Notes: a model not told the origin generated them from the sequence alone. A stretch of 64,000 nucleotides of DNA from Tetrahymena elliotti 4EA (GCA_000231825.2 JH720294.1:1047013-1111012); one strand, 5' to 3'; shown: positions 25,685 to 39,893, counted from the stretch's first letter. Numbers and translations are program-made.

Positions 25685-26847
25685 TTCCTGATAATTTCAT
25701 GGATTTATTTATGTCAGCATAATTTGTTTTATTCAAAAATGATATTTTTCTGTCATATTTCTTCAAATCGAATTCTTTTTTTATTTAGTATTTAAGTAAA
25801 AATATATTATGAACATACGAAAAAGAATTCATTTCTATTTTACTATTCACTCATAAAAATTTTGTATTTTTTTCAATTTAAAAAAAATTTCAAGTAATAA
25901 ATTAATTTTTATCAAAATTCAAATAATGTTTGAAGTATAAAAAAGTAATTAATTTTTATATCATCTTTAAATCAATAGAAAAAAAGCAACATATCCATAA
26001 AAAATCTAAATTTTTTGAATTAATAAATAAATATTTTTTAACTTCATTGTAGTTTTGATATATTACTTTTTATAGAAATAAAATGATAATTCAAATTTCA
26101 GTTAAAATGAATAAAAAAAATAAAAAGTTGAATGAATAAATAACCAATAAATTAATAAATGAATGAACAAAAAATTCAGAAAACTTAAACAATAATTTTT
26201 ATTATAAAGAGGCTAATTTTAAACATAAAAGAAAGCTAAAAATGAGTTTTCAAGCAATTTTTAATTAAAAACCAGCAAACAAATAAATAAATAGAAATTT
26301 AAAAAATTTGAATAAAATGTCTTAATAATTGTTTATTTTTTAACAGTTATTATTTGATGAGAAGAATATTTATAATCTATTATAAATTAAATGTTTTAAC
26401 TGAAATAAATTTGATTTAGAGTTAATTTGCATGTATAAATTAACATTTTAAATGTTGTTTTTTAGCTTTTTTTATTTTTGATTTGATGGAAAGATAGAGA
26501 TTATATGATAATAAATAGATTTACAAAGAAGAAAAAAGAAACAAAAATAACTTAAGAAGTATAAATAGTTAGAAAAAATCAACATGTACAAGATGGAGAC
26601 AATAGAAATAATTTTAAATTATATTGATGATAATAGAATGAGTTTACTGCAATAATTTTAAAGTGCATATTAAATAAGATAATACTTTTATATGTAAGAT
26701 AAGCAGCAACATTTAAAATTATTATCAGCTAATCAGTATACGAGGACTAATTTATACATCGCATCCTTCATACACTTACTTACTACATTCTTAATTTATA
26801 GCTAGCTAGTAATTTAATAATTATATTGTCTTAAGTAAGAAAAGAAA

Positions 26848-27391
26848 TCATCTTAATCTTCTGGCTTCTCTTTCACATTCCATAAGTTCGAGGACGTCAC
26901 CGACTCTGCAAGCACCCTTGACGTTTCTAATAAGTTTTCTACCTTCTTCCTTACCACTGATCAATTCGACCTTAACTTGGGTAATACCACCTCTGGAACC
27001 TATTAAAATAGATAAAAACATTATTAAAACTTCTTTCCTTTAATTTTTATATTGAATTAAAATTATTTCAAAGCGAAAACTCCCAATCAGTCATTTCTTT
27101 TAATGAAAATTCATTCAATTTTTTATCGCTGAACGTTTTATAATTGCTTTTGTGCATATTTAAACAATAATTTGTTTTAAGCGATAATGGTTGAATTTAT
27201 TTATTAATTTATTATCGATGATGATGTCGCCCCTCAAACAACGAAATGGCAACTAATTCTCAAAAATTTCATCTACCCTTTTCAGGAAATTTTTCGCTTT
27301 TACTATTGAAAGTAATTCATGTCTCAAATTTTTTACCGGTCTTGCCGAGGACTTCCATAATTCTAGCCTTAGTAGTTTCTTCGGTATTCAT
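26848..27391 (-). CDS. RPS28: 40S ribosomal protein eS28
   Basis: Small-subunit ribosomal protein S28e, 68 residues, a component of the 40S head near the mRNA exit. Exon 1 runs from ATG 27391 to 27337 ([19 protein letters not shown]). Exon 2 is 26999-26848 and contains the family signature [20 protein letters not shown] and the usual end REARRLR before TGA. The 337-bp intron (27000-27336) begins GTAAAA, ends TAG, and splits the Gly codon of KTGS. The length matches the family (67-69 aa). Codon use is strongly biased (GGT, AAG, GTC, ACC), as expected for a highly expressed ciliate gene and unlike the neighbours. Confidence 0.97.
27000..27336 (-). other. intron of eS28
   Basis: GTA..TAG intron of 337 bp, long for such a short gene. 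It contains a locally G+C-richer island at about 27218-27260, described in the findings. No box C/D or H/ACA snoRNA could be confirmed. Confidence 0.85.
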
Positions 27392-28891
27392 TTTGTTTCA
27401 AATATTTTGATTCTTTATTACTTTTTTTAATTGTGTTTTTTTTCTTTTGTTTTTAATTATCCTTTGGATAGTTTTCCTAAGCATTAAAATTCTTTAATCC
27501 CTTTAATTTGATATATAATTGATCCTTTTCTACAAATTATTTTGGATATTTAATTTTTTATCTTTCAAACCCATTTCTTTCTATTAAATCTATTATTCCC
27601 TTCCCTACTTTCATTTATTCATTCATTCACTCAATCATTTCATTTTTAACCTTTTATTATATTTCATGTATGCTCTTGATTCTTTCTTCTAATTAACTTT
27701 TTTGCACATGCACCTAACTTTAAAATTTACTCAAAATCTGCACAAATTAATCTAAAACACAAATTAAAACCAATTATTTCTTTCCCTTTTTTTCCCATTC
27801 TTTTAAAATATTTTTTAGTCTCCAAAAAAATTATTTTTGATACTTTATCAAGTGATTCAAAATGATGTCACAATATTAATAAAAATGATTAATAAAAATT
27901 GATATCTAATTAATTTAAAACTTTAAATAATTTATAATTTATAAGGAGTATTAATTCAATTACAATAATATTAAGAAGCTTTCTTCGATTTGTTAGATTT
28001 AAAAAATGATCAATTTTGGAGGTTGAAAGAACACCTTAAAGAGTTGAAATAGCATAATTGATAAAAATAATTTAAATAGCTTCTTAAAAAGAATAAATTA
28101 TTTTATAAAAACTTCTATTTTTTCCTAATGAAATTAAAAGCTCTGAATATATTTTTTGTATTTTAGAAATAATTTCAATAAAATTAAAAAATATTAAAAA
28201 TTATGAGCAATTAAAAAATAACAATTTGACATATTAAAAAAAGAATAAATTAATTTGATTGAATAATTTATGAAATACTTTTGAAGTAAAACAAAATAAA
28301 ATGTGTTATTTAGAAATTAAAAAAAATGATAACTTTAATAGAAAATGATATTCCATAAACTTACAATAGATATGAATAATAATTGTTATAGCCTTCCTTC
28401 TCAAATATTATTTGCAAGAGTATAAAGTTCTTTTTCAGTATAATTCATATTATAAACATAGTTTAATTAAAAAATTAAAAGTTTTAATATTATTGTAAAT
28501 ATTTAAATGAAAGAAATTAAAAGATTTAAAAATATTTATTAATTTATTGATCAATTTTAACTTTTAATATTATAAATAAATCATAAAGATATTATTCTAG
28601 TAATTGGTTCTGCTATTTTCATAACAAATTGTGCTAACTTGATAAAACAATAAGTTAATTTGATTGAATAATTTTGAGAGATTCTTTTAGAATATAAAGA
28701 AAAAGTAATAATTTTGAATATTTTAAAGAATATTATCAACTAAAAAACTCGTATATACCAGATAGAAAATATACAAATAATTGCTTAAGCAATGAATAAA
28801 GTGATTTATAATTATTTAAAGAAAGCTTTTCTCTTTGCTTAAACTGAAACGATAATAAATATCTTTTAAAAAGAAACTAATTGATCTCTTT
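27392..28891. other. intergenic, upstream of eS28
   Basis: A/T-rich, with T-rich tracts directly upstream of the eS28 ATG. It also holds the 3' flank of the V-ATPase subunit C gene, which lies on the same strand. No further coding or RNA signal was seen. Confidence 0.6.
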
Positions 28892-31350
28892 TCAGATTAA
28901 GATAGGAACATAAGCATAAGGGAAGAAATCTTCGGTGTCTTCTAATTCTTCCTTAGTACCAAACATACCAGCATCTATATATATTTTAAAAATATTATTA
29001 AATAGTCTAAATATTTGAAATAAAATTATTTACCCAATTAAGCACGGTCAGCAAAGAGCTTTAATAACTTTTATTGGACTTATTTTTCTTTACCTACACC
29101 AGGTTGAATCAAGCAAGTAGTGGTTGATGATTTTTAGCCAAATTTAGCAGCTATTTCAACAACAAGTCTAAGGAACTTTAATATTTTTAAAAAATTTAAA
29201 TTCTATTAAAATAAATAAAAGTCTTATTACTTTAAGATGGATGTAAACTTCGTAAAGGTTACCAAAACTCTTTTCACAAGTTTGTCTTAATTTTCCCTAT
29301 AATTTAAAGTAGAATTTTTCAATTGAATTGCACATAATATTTATTTAATTACACTTTAACTGTTGGTTTGGGTCTAGAAAGCAGTTCTTTGCTTTTCTCT
29401 TTCTTCACAATCTTTTTCATTATATTAAAATTCCTTAACAGTGATTTTAAGCTTTTCTCTGCAAGCAGAAATGAATTCTTCAACAGGGGTTTTTTGACGC
29501 TTGCCAGATTCATCAGGCTTGTCTCCTTCTTATAAAATTCTCTTTAAATTCTTATAGTCTAACTTAAATACAACGACTCTCCATATAGTGTAATCTTTGT
29601 CTATAATTCCTTCAAATTATCTATTTAATTAGTTATTTATTTTTTAAAAATCAATTTTGTTGAAACATTTTTCAAAAGTTAGATGAATAATTAAATTTAT
29701 TTTAATTTGATAGGGTATTTGAGTTTGATTTTGTTAGTTGTTTATTAAGTTAGGACAAATATTAATTCATAAATTACTTGGCAGATCCAGGAACAACGCA
29801 GTGGTGCATTAATTCATATTCTTATTAAAATTGTTCAAGATAATTTCTATAATAAAGATATAATAAGTTAAATAGATGTTAATATATTGAATTAATTTTA
29901 CTTGGGAACGATGGCAACAACAGTGGTTAAATTTTCAGTATAAATGAAGTCTTTTTCCTTGACATACTCCTTTCTAAAAATGTCACTCAAGTCCTTAAGA
30001 AGCAAGTTACCTCTTTTTTTGTATGAATTATTTGATTAATAAAATAGGATATTTTGTAAAACGTTTATTACTCCTTAAGGGCAACACTGTTTAAGTTATT
30101 CTTAGCTTCCTAAAGAAATTGTTGCTTTGAACGAATATCATTATCAATAGTAGTTGCTTTCTATTTATTATTTTTAATATACATAAAAGCATTAAATAAT
30201 AATTCAAATAACACTAAATCTGTTTTTGTTTGTTGGTGAAAGATTGAAGATTAATGTTAAAATAATAAAGAATTTAATTCATTTTTACTTGTTGGAAGGT
30301 CTTCAATAATTCCATCAAAGGTTAACTTCTGGAGTAAATATTATTGTCCCACTTAAAATCTTGAACGTATTGGGTCAAGCTTACTATTTGATAGATAAGA
30401 AATATAAATTAATAAATCTTATTAAGCAGATTATATATGTTTGTTTCTTCGTATTCATCAAAATTGATGAGAAAATATTAAATGATTGATATAAAGATAA
30501 TTTCTATCAAAAATCCTTTAAGTTTATAATTTATTCACTAATCAATAGATTTCGCTTAAGCTATTTTGACTTGCTTGCTTATTTCTTTTATTTTTTTGTT
30601 TGTTTGTTTGTTTATTTTTTATATTCTTTTAAAAATTTGTTTGTTGATCAAATGAGTTACAATTGCTATTTCTAGTATTGACTTGGAAATCAGGAGTGTG
30701 TTAAGTTTCAGTAATATCCATATAAGTTCTTTCGATTTTCTTCAAGATACTTTCAATGTGAGCTTCCATCTTAAGCATAGCTTCATTGGAAGAAATTAAT
30801 TAATCGACATTACTCAACTTGAAATCCTTAATTTGAACCTATATATAATATTTTAATAACCATTCAATTATTAGATTGCTTGATAATTAGGCTGATTAGC
30901 TAGCAGTTTCCATCATTTAAATCCTGACCTAAACAGATTCTCTCCATCAAATTAACTTTTTCTGCAAATAATCTCTCAACAAATAACATGCTTTTTACAT
31001 ATGCTCCAATATTTAATTGTCATTACTATTAAATACTAAACAAGATGCTCATTTTAATAAAAATTTCTTGTTGCAAATTGAAACTATCTTAAAAATTAAT
31101 TTTAATTCTTTCTAAATGATCAAGTTTTTCTATTTTTTGTCAATCTATTCTTTGATTATAAATGTATTGATGGATGGATAGATGGATGGAACTATTCGCA
31201 TAATCAAAACTAATTTCTTTTATAATTTTTAGACTTTACATCAATCTTATTCTTAATGGTAACCAAGTTTCCTAATTCAGTGTTAATTCTAGAGAAGGTT
31301 TTATCACCATCACCAAAAATGTTTTCTGCGCCAACCAAAAAGTAAACCAT
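28892..31350 (-). CDS. ATP6V1C: V-type proton ATPase subunit C
   Basis: Subunit C of the V1 sector (Vma5 family), which bridges the peripheral stalks and is involved in reversible V1/V0 assembly on vacuolar and contractile-vacuole membranes. About ten exons, from ATG 31350 (MVYFLVGAENIFGDGDKTF; exon 1 ends at 31240) to TGA 28892-28894. Diagnostic blocks include YTIWRVVVFKLDYKN, the conserved FQYNEKD, a W-less version of the AxIHxKALRxFVES helix (YEVYIHLKFLRLVVEIAAKF), a CLIQPG loop, and the closing FFPYAYVPI, which aligns with EYYPYVY in animal subunits. Introns are 50-250 bp and A/T-rich. Codon use is biased toward GGT/AAG/GTC, suggesting high expression. Identification is secure; some splice sites were not individually fixed. 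Confidence 0.93.
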
Positions 31351-32982
31351 TTACTTATTTAATAATTTATTTATTTATTTAATTTATTTATTTCTTTGCT
31401 TTTGATGAATAATATTTATTTTTTTATCTTTCTTTTTACGATTGTTTTTAATATCTTCTTTACCTTAGTTGGCTATACTTATTATATTTCTTTGCCAATA
31501 TTTTATTTACTTTATTAACTTTCTTTGTTGCTGCAGTCATTCATTCATTATTTGTTTGATCCTCCATATGTGATCAATACCTTTTATTTCTTTTTATTTA
31601 TTTATTTACTTATCAAATTCATCATTACTTCATAAGAATGAACAAATGAATTTGAGATGGATTGATAGATATCAACTCACGAATTATATTGAAGTTCTTT
31701 TATTTCTTCAGTCTTAGGACTCACTGCCTATCTCTTTATCCTAAATTCTTTGATTAAAATCTTTAATAGAGCCTATAAGGGTAACTTTATTTTATTTTTA
31801 TTTAATTTTATTAATAAGCATTAAAATGAATTGATTTGCATTGTAATATTTGCCTTTTCTAAATGAATAACATAGTAAAATCTTAATCCATCCTATCTTT
31901 ATCTATCAATATATCTTACTTAATTCATATCAAAACAATTCGAATCTTTTACCAAAGAAGATTTCTTTTTATTTCAAGACATTTCTTTGATACAAAATAT
32001 ATCTTTGAAAGCACTCATTTCAAATTCTTTTATTTATTTACAAAATCTCATCCAAAATTATCTTATATCCGTTTGCTAGTATTTTTGTTCAAACTAAATG
32101 TTAATTTTTAACTTAATAGAGTTTTAGATTTAAATAATTAAAACTCTTTGGTTAAATAATTATTTTAAAATTGTTTATTTTATTTCTCTGCTTTTTATCA
32201 TTTGTTCTATAACTATATTCATTTAATACATTTATCAAATGATTTACTTTATAAGTAGAAATAAAATGTGTGAAATAATTTTTAAATATTTGATTATTAA
32301 ACTACTTATAAAACTCTTAAAAAACAACCATAATAGATATTGAATTAATTTATTTAATTCATTTAAATTGATGACATTTTTTTTTTTGGATAGTTATTAT
32401 TAAATAGTTAGTTTATTTAAATCAAACAAAAAATAATAAAATTAAATTTTTAAGATATTTCATTGAATCAATTAATAAAATTATTTAAAAATATTACAAG
32501 ACTAAATGTAGTTTATTCATTAATAAATGCTCAAAAACTCAAATTTGTTAATTTTTATAAAATATTTTTCAATAAATTAATTGATGAGAAAAGAATATTA
32601 CAAGTTAAAATGTAGTTTTATTGAAATTTATTTTAAATTAAAAAAACTTTTTTAAATATTTAGATTAACTTAAAACAAAACAAAACAAAACTTAAATGCT
32701 TCTATTTATTATTCAAAAAAAGCCATTCATTTATTTTAATCACATTTTTGAAAAATTTAAAACTATCTTTTGGCTGAATCATTCATTTATTGATTAATTA
32801 TAAGAAGTGTGTTTAGTGATTTGTATTTATCAATTTTTGATTATTATTATTATTGAAAACAAGGGAGAGAAAGAATAAAGGTTATTTGATTTTTATATTA
32901 ATTGAATTAAACGATTTACAAGATATTGATTCAATTTTGAAAGAAAAGTTATTAATTCAATATATAAAAATAGCTATAGGTT
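31351..32982. other. divergent intergenic region (V-ATPase C / CFAP57)
   Basis: 1.6 kb between two divergently transcribed genes, so it should hold both promoters. Very A/T-rich, with many short simple repeats, for example TTTATTTATTTA at 31360-31390 and AAAACAAAACAAAAC near 32673. No defined motif was recognised. Confidence 0.6.
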
Positions 32983-35900
32983 ATGGCTTAATAAATAGTA
33001 TAGAATCTTTAGGATGAAGGCACCTAAAGCTTAAAGTTAGACTTCTCCATGAAGTAATTATTTGCATTATGAGCTCTAAAGATAACATGAGATAGATGAT
33101 TAGTCATCAAGTTGATTATTGATTAAAATGCCAATCTATCAAAACATAATTTTCAAAAATGAATAATTTACTTAGCTATTATTTAATTAGTTACACAAAT
33201 AAATACTGATTTAAAAAATTTTAAATCTTTTTGAAAGTAGCATTAATTGATATCATATTATCTCATAGTTATCTCATTTCATTGCTCTGCATTTTTTAAT
33301 ACTTATTAACTATTTGATATAACTTAACAGGTATGTTTTAGGCTATAGAAGTGACTTTAAGAATAACATTTTTTAGTATACTATGAATGATTAAAATCGT
33401 ATTATATATCCAGCAGGAAATACAATAGTTATTAGCAATAATGAAAATAAACAATAATTTATTAATTGCATCCCAGGTACTAAGGGTATTACTTGTATGA
33501 CTTTGAGTCCAAGCAAGAGGTAAAATAAGAAATTTAATATTATTTTTTGAAAAACTGGCTACTAGATACAATCTTACAAAACTGATTTCAGTTGAAAACA
33601 AAATAATTGTTTAAAAATATTTAAATTTGCTTCATAATAAATAAGAATTGTTAACTTCTTAATTTAATCATTAGACTGTTGGCTTGGTCAGAAAATTGTG
33701 ATTCAGGTATTATTGTAGTGTTTGACTTAATCAAGCAGGATAAGTTAGAAAAGATTAAAAATTAGAATTATCAAGAGCCATCTGACAAAGATAAATTAGA
33801 TAAATAGGCTGAAAAAGATAGAAGAGATAGATTCGAAAAGGAAAAAAGAGAAAAAATTGATAAACTTTAAAAAGAAGTTAAACGTATAATTACAACTTTA
33901 GATTGTAAGTCGCGCCACTACGTTGCTTTGGATTTCAATAAAATAAATGAAAAAAGAATTGTTGCATTGGTAATCAAAAATAAACACTATTAATTACAAC
34001 ATCTCTATTATCCATCAAAATTTTAAAGAAACTTAAATCGCTTCAAAATACATTCAAACTAAACCCTATTAAAGATGTCAAAAATGCTTTAATTGGAAAT
34101 TTACCAAGACCAAAAAAATAATTTTTCAAATATTGAAAAAGCAAAAAATAATTCATTGATAATGTATTATGAAGTCCTCCTTTTTATTTTTAACAAATCT
34201 ATGATGAGTCTTAATTAGGAATGAACCAAGCAAGACAAGACTAAGAAAATAATTTTTTAACTATTTAAAAAGTAAATATAAAATTTCATTGATAGTACAT
34301 TCTCAAGTTCTTTATCAAATCAAACAAGAGAAAATGAGATTGCTATTTATAAATCCATAAATACAACTTAAGAACAACTTTAAAATTATGATAATGAGGA
34401 GATTAATAGAGATTTAATTAGATTTTTAATGAAAATAATTTTTTATTGACTTGTTTTTTATTGATAGAGCTCTGCACCGGATTGGTAGTTGATATATTTC
34501 TAGCTTGATAAGTAAAAGACAGTTATTATTAATCAAGTTCCTTTAAAGATTAGTGATAATATGAGATACACTCATTGCTTCTTCCATCCTAAAGAAGAAG
34601 ATTACATTGTTACTATCTGTACAGGAGCTATTAAGCCTTATAAGCTTGGAGCTGATGGCTAAATTAAATTAAAAGACCCTCCATTTGTCAAGAAGGAAAG
34701 TAAAGACCAAGCTCACTCTCCTAATTATCTTTCATATTGCATCTTACAGGATGGGTACATGGTAATAGGTACAGATATGGGTGAAATTTTGTTGTTCTAG
34801 CCTTCATGTGAATTTAAAACAATTCTGGCTTCTTCACCTAAAAATGAATAATTTGCAATTCAATGTATTTAACCTTACTCTAAAGGTTTCTTAGTTGGTG
34901 GTAAGGAATGCACCATTCTATTTTATGAAAAGGATGTTGATTTAAAAAATCCTTACAAATTATGTTCTAAAAAGATTTAAGTAACTCTTTAATTTAAGTA
35001 AGGAAATGAATAAAAATTTATTTAAACTAATTAGTTTAGGGATATGAAAGCAACAATTACTTCATTAATGCTCACTCCTAATGAAGAAAAGTTAATTGTT
35101 GGTGTCGACAGTGGTTAGTTATTGTAAGTTCCTTTCACATCAGATTCAATGCAACTCAATGAAGAAAATTCTAAATGCGAACCTCTCTTCATGCCTTTCC
35201 ACTCCGATAAGGTAGATTATAAATATGAATCATTTTTATTATTAATATTTTCAAAATAATTCAGATTACTGGTCTTGATGTTTGTATCAGAAAGTCCTTA
35301 GTAGCTACATGCAGTGTGGATAAAACTGTTCGAATCTGGAACTACAGTGATAATTAACTTGAAAATAGCAAGGAATTTGAAGAAGAAGCTTATGCTGTTG
35401 CTTTTCATCCTAGTGGTTTCCATATTATTGTTGCTTTCACTGAAAAAATTAGATTAATGAATATATTTGAAAATGATTTGATTTCTTTCAAAGAATTGAG
35501 TGTAAAGAATTGTCGTGAAATTCAATTCAGTAATGGAGGTCACTTCTTTGCTATTACAAATGTTTCTATGGTTTAAGTTTTCTAATTTTACACTGGTGAA
35601 AACCCATCCAACTTAGTCTTTAGAGGCTCAGGAAAAGTTAGAAGTAACAACTATTTAGACTCAATAAAATATAATTAAATAATTCTTTATTCTTTATAAA
35701 GCTATTTTCTGGGAAGAAGACGACTAAGGATTTTACACAGGTAGTACTGATGGTTTGGTAATATATTGGAGAGTTGATGATAATGGACCTTAGAAAACTT
35801 AGATTGCTTAATTTAATAATTTGATAATTACCTCGATTACTGGATTATACAACCCTGATACCACAACCTTGGGTTTAGAAAGAATCATTTTCGTTTCTGG

Positions 35901-38733
35901 TGTTAGTTCAAACTAAGAAAATGAAGGAGAAAAATGTGTTTATAAACTAGTTATTTCTTGTAGATAAGTAAGATTTTTATTATTTGTGTTGCATTTCGAT
36001 CTGAGCTTTTTTGATTAAAAATTAGGACAAAGAAGGAAGAGAAATTACTGATAATACTCTTAAAAAAATATACTATGTCAGCTAACCTGAATAAAAAATT
36101 TTTACAGGAACAAACATTTCATAAATTGCTATTTCTCATTCAAAGAAATTGTTTTTCTTTGCCACTGAAGACAGACCAGGCGCAATAAGAATAACTAAGT
36201 ATCCCTTTACTAATGAAATCATGGAAATTCAAAGTCACTTTGGACCTATTACTCGTATGAGAATATCTTTTAAAGACAATTATATTTTCACAACTGGAGA
36301 AGATGGTGCTTTGATTATATATGAAAACAAAGAAAAAGAATATTAAGTAAAAATTGAAAACGAAAGTGTTGAAGCCGCAGCTGAAGAATTCTTGATTCCT
36401 AGAGACCAATATAATGATCAAAAGAGAGAAATAGAAAAATTGAAAAGGTAACTCAATGAAGAAAGGATGAAACAAGAACAATAAATCAAAGAAAAAATGA
36501 AAGACAGAGATGATAAAATCAATTAACTTGAAAGCCAATAAAAAGACTCAGACAACAGAGATCTTAATAAATATTAACTCTTGGAAAGGGAGAAAAATGA
36601 AATGATTGAATCCTATGAAGAGAAAAAACGCATGATGAAATTACAACATGAAAACAATAAAAGAGTAAAATTTAATTATTAATTATTTAATTTTATCAAA
36701 AAATTAAAAGAGATTCTTTTGATAGTTTATTTAGTTTAATCATTTAAGCTTCTATTGATATTCGTATTATTTAATGGTTAAATTATACTTGATTAGGATT
36801 TTTGAGAATTATTTTTTTAGTTTTCAAGTAAAAATGTGTTTTGAAACAATAAATATTTTTAATGAATAGACTATTGAAAATGAGTATAAGAAGAAAATTG
36901 CTTTAGAAATGTCTCGTAATGAAGAATTGGCTAGAGAGAAAGAAAAAGAGGAAAAAAGATTCCAGTCCGAAATATAATAATATTAAGAAGAACATTTGAG
37001 ATAGATGGAGGAAAAGAGAAGACACTATGAAGAATAGTTAGCTATTGAAAAGCAACTTTATAATGATTTGCATTTAAAGAGAGAAGAGTTAGCATATAAA
37101 TTTGATTAAAAGAGAAATAAACTAGAAATGGAAGCTGAAGAGTTGATTGATGAGCTTAAAGAAGAAAATGAATCAAAGATGCAAGTTCTATTTAAAAATC
37201 TTGAAAAAGCTGAAAGTAAACAAAAATAATTTTCTTTTTCATGTCATTTATTTAATTATTTTTTTAGTCAAAAAGATGGATAGGAGAAATGACTATGATA
37301 CTGAGGCTTAAAAATTAGAAGAACAAAAGAGTAAGCTTAAGGGTACTATGGAAGACATTACTTCAATTTAGGAAACAAATAAAATGCTTTAAAAAGAAAA
37401 AGAAAGTCATGCTAAAGAAATTGATGAAAGAGAAAAGACTATCCGTGATAAAGGAAGAAGAATTTATGAATTAAAAAAGAAGACTTAAGAACTTGAAAAA
37501 TTCAAATTTGTCCTAGATTACAAGATTAAAGAACTTAAGAGAGATATAGGTCCCAAGGAAGAGGAAATTGCTAAAATGAAGGAACAGATTGCAAATATGA
37601 ATTCTGAAATTCTTCACTTTAAGAGAACTAATGCAAACTTGAGTAAACAAACAAACAAACACATTTTTTTTTTGTCTTTTAAAACATATTAATTTAAATA
37701 ACAGAATTGATTGTAACTGATTTAAGATTGAGACAAGAAGGTATGAAGAGTGAAATAGAGGATTAGTCTATGATTATCCAATCTAATAACCAATATATTA
37801 AAGCATTTGAGCAGGATATGTCTGACTGTCATCAGTATATTGCTGTAATAAATTAGTTAGATTAAATTAACTAATTCAATTATTATTTTTATAGGAAATT
37901 AAAATTTTTTATATTATATGAATTAATAATAGGACTATAAGAAACTAAAGTAAAAAGTACTCAATTTATACAACTAATACGTCTAAGGAGACAATACTTA
38001 GAAGAAAAGATACGAACATAGTGAATTAAAGAAAGAAAAGAAAGATGCTAAGAAAGATGTTAAGAGGGATAAATCTGCTTCAGAATTATCACCTACATCA
38101 AAGCCAAAGCAAAAACCCGTCAAAAGAACATCTGTTCATAAAGCTGTAAATTTATAGCACATGCGTATTGATTATGTAATATATTATTTTTAAAAAATAG
38201 AGGGTAGAAGAGAATGATTAACAGAAGGAGATCATGAAGGAAAGAGCTCATTTAGAAACTTCTGTTAATAACTTGAAGCAAAAGCATGATAAAAACTAAA
38301 ATGTTCATAAATCTGTAAATTTATTATTTATTTAAAACCAGTTAATTTAATTAAACGTTTGATATTAAAAGGATACTCAAATTATTATGAAACATAACAC
38401 ATTCTTAATCTTCGAAATCAACCACTTGAAGAGAGAAAAGAAAAAAATTTTGGAAGAAAAAGCTAAAATGCTCATGTATGCAACATAAAAGAAGAAGCAA
38501 GATGGAACATCAAGAGTAGATTTGGATTCATTAGAAAAAGAAATTCAAAAGAACGAAGATGAAAAGAGAAAGCTTAAAGAAGATATTGAAAAGCTAAGAT
38601 TATACAATGATTAAATTAAAAGTAACTCAATCGTTAATATTAATCAATCTAAAATTATTTTTTCCAACCAAAAATAGATCAATTAAGATAGTAAATTTAG
38701 AACCAACAAGAAGAAGAGGAAGAAGATGCTTGA
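32983..38733 (+). CDS. CFAP57: cilia- and flagella-associated protein 57 (WDR65)
   Basis: Axonemal WD-repeat and coiled-coil protein; in Tetrahymena and Chlamydomonas the family helps anchor a subset of inner dynein arms. Exon 1 (32983-33053, MAQQIVQNLQDEG) joins at 33331 to [16 protein letters not shown], matching the family start. The N-terminal two-thirds holds two WD propellers ([11 protein letters not shown] near 35.3 kb; TGGEDGA-like [11 protein letters not shown] near 36.3 kb). From 36.35 kb the protein is coiled coil and contains the highly conserved block [20 protein letters not shown] (37.46-37.52 kb). The last intron (about 38619-38676) leads to an acidic end, QQEEEEEDA, at TGA 38731-38733. 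A dozen or so introns are present, the longest 33970-34467. The first propeller carries a Lys/Glu/Asp-rich insertion. Identification is very strong; a few internal splice sites are approximate. Confidence 0.95.
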
Positions 38734-39893
38734 GTCAAGCAATTTATCATTTATAATAATTAAACAAATACTTTTGTCACTTACTTACTTTCAAAATTAA
38801 CTTAATATATTCATCCATTAAATTCTAATTTTATTTTCAAAAATGCATTCAAAAAAATCAAATTAATATTTCTTTGTTATTCTTTTTTATCTTTTAAAAT
38901 TGGAAATTATTTTACTTGGAATATTTAAAAATTTAAGAGTAAAATTTATTAAACACCCTGTGATAAAATAACAAAAAATTAAACAATAAATAAATAAAAA
39001 TTAATCAAGAAATGTTTGAATTAATTAACTTAAAATAAGCGAGTTGTTACAGATTGTAAACAAATGCATTAATAAATTTCCAGAATTAATTTATTTCCAT
39101 TTTCAATTCGATGAAATTATTAAAATGTTGTTGGTGAAATAAATAAATAAATAAATAAATAATTTTTAAGAAAATTTCAGATAAAATAATTTAATGTTTT
39201 GCAAGATAAAAATGAATTAATAAAATTGGAGAGCAGTTAAGGCTATAAATCACAGAAGGAATATTCTTTTAAATATTTATTATTTTTTGATTGAAATGTG
39301 ATAGTTCGCACTGTTTCCTATTTACATACTATGTATGTATTGATGTATTGAATGCAGTGAATCTCTATCTTAAAATTTTAGCATTAAAATTTGATTGATT
39401 ATTTTTTATTCATTAGAATGCTACCTAAATGGATGAATTAATTGAAAGACTTTTTCATCTATTGACTTTTCTTTGCATTTTTTCTTTTTTTTTTGTTCGT
39501 TCACTTTTTCTTGTGATTAATGAATGATTTAAAAAAGATAAACGATGAATCAGATTGATTGATAAGTTGTTTTTTTAAATAAAAAATTATCATTTGCAAA
39601 ACAAAAATTAACTACTTTTTTTATCAAGAGGTAAAAAGTAAGGATCTACAATAGATAAATATTCTACAAAAAAGGTTTATTCCGAAGTTGTAAACTTGAA
39701 AAAGGTGATAAATAGCATAAGCGTAAAATAGGATAGCACTTATAGAGAGGAATTTAGAGTCGCATTCGTCATTATTTTTGTTTTAACTAGAATTTTGTGA
39801 TTGAGATTTTGTTAAAAGTTTTAAACTTACATAGACATAATTTGAATAAGAGAAGAAGAATTAATTAGTTCAAAAAATAAATAATATTATAGA
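38734..39893. other. intergenic / 5' region of casein kinase 1
   Basis: A/T-rich spacer between same-strand genes. It contains a (TAAA)n run at about 39138-39162. The last 250 bp before the kinase ATG are less A/T-skewed and probably transcribed leader. No other feature was seen. Confidence 0.6.

Larger units (their letters stand above)
22894..26847. other. 3.9 kb gene-poor A/T-rich block
   Basis: Between the large membrane-protein gene and eS28 I find no gene. An exon-like minus-strand stretch (23060-23175) and a 33-bp tandem repeat (25586-25684) are listed separately. The rest is A/T-rich, with TGA frequent in every frame. Confidence 0.6.

Noticed and set aside
25569..25766. Repetitive 65-codon minus-strand ORF
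   Set aside because: Its sequence is a by-product of the 33-bp tandem repeat; there is no coding context.
27200..27340. Box C/D snoRNA in the eS28 intron
   Set aside because: An ATGATGA resembling box C is present on the plus strand, but no CTGA box D follows at a suitable distance; the minus strand has CTGA without a proper box C in order.
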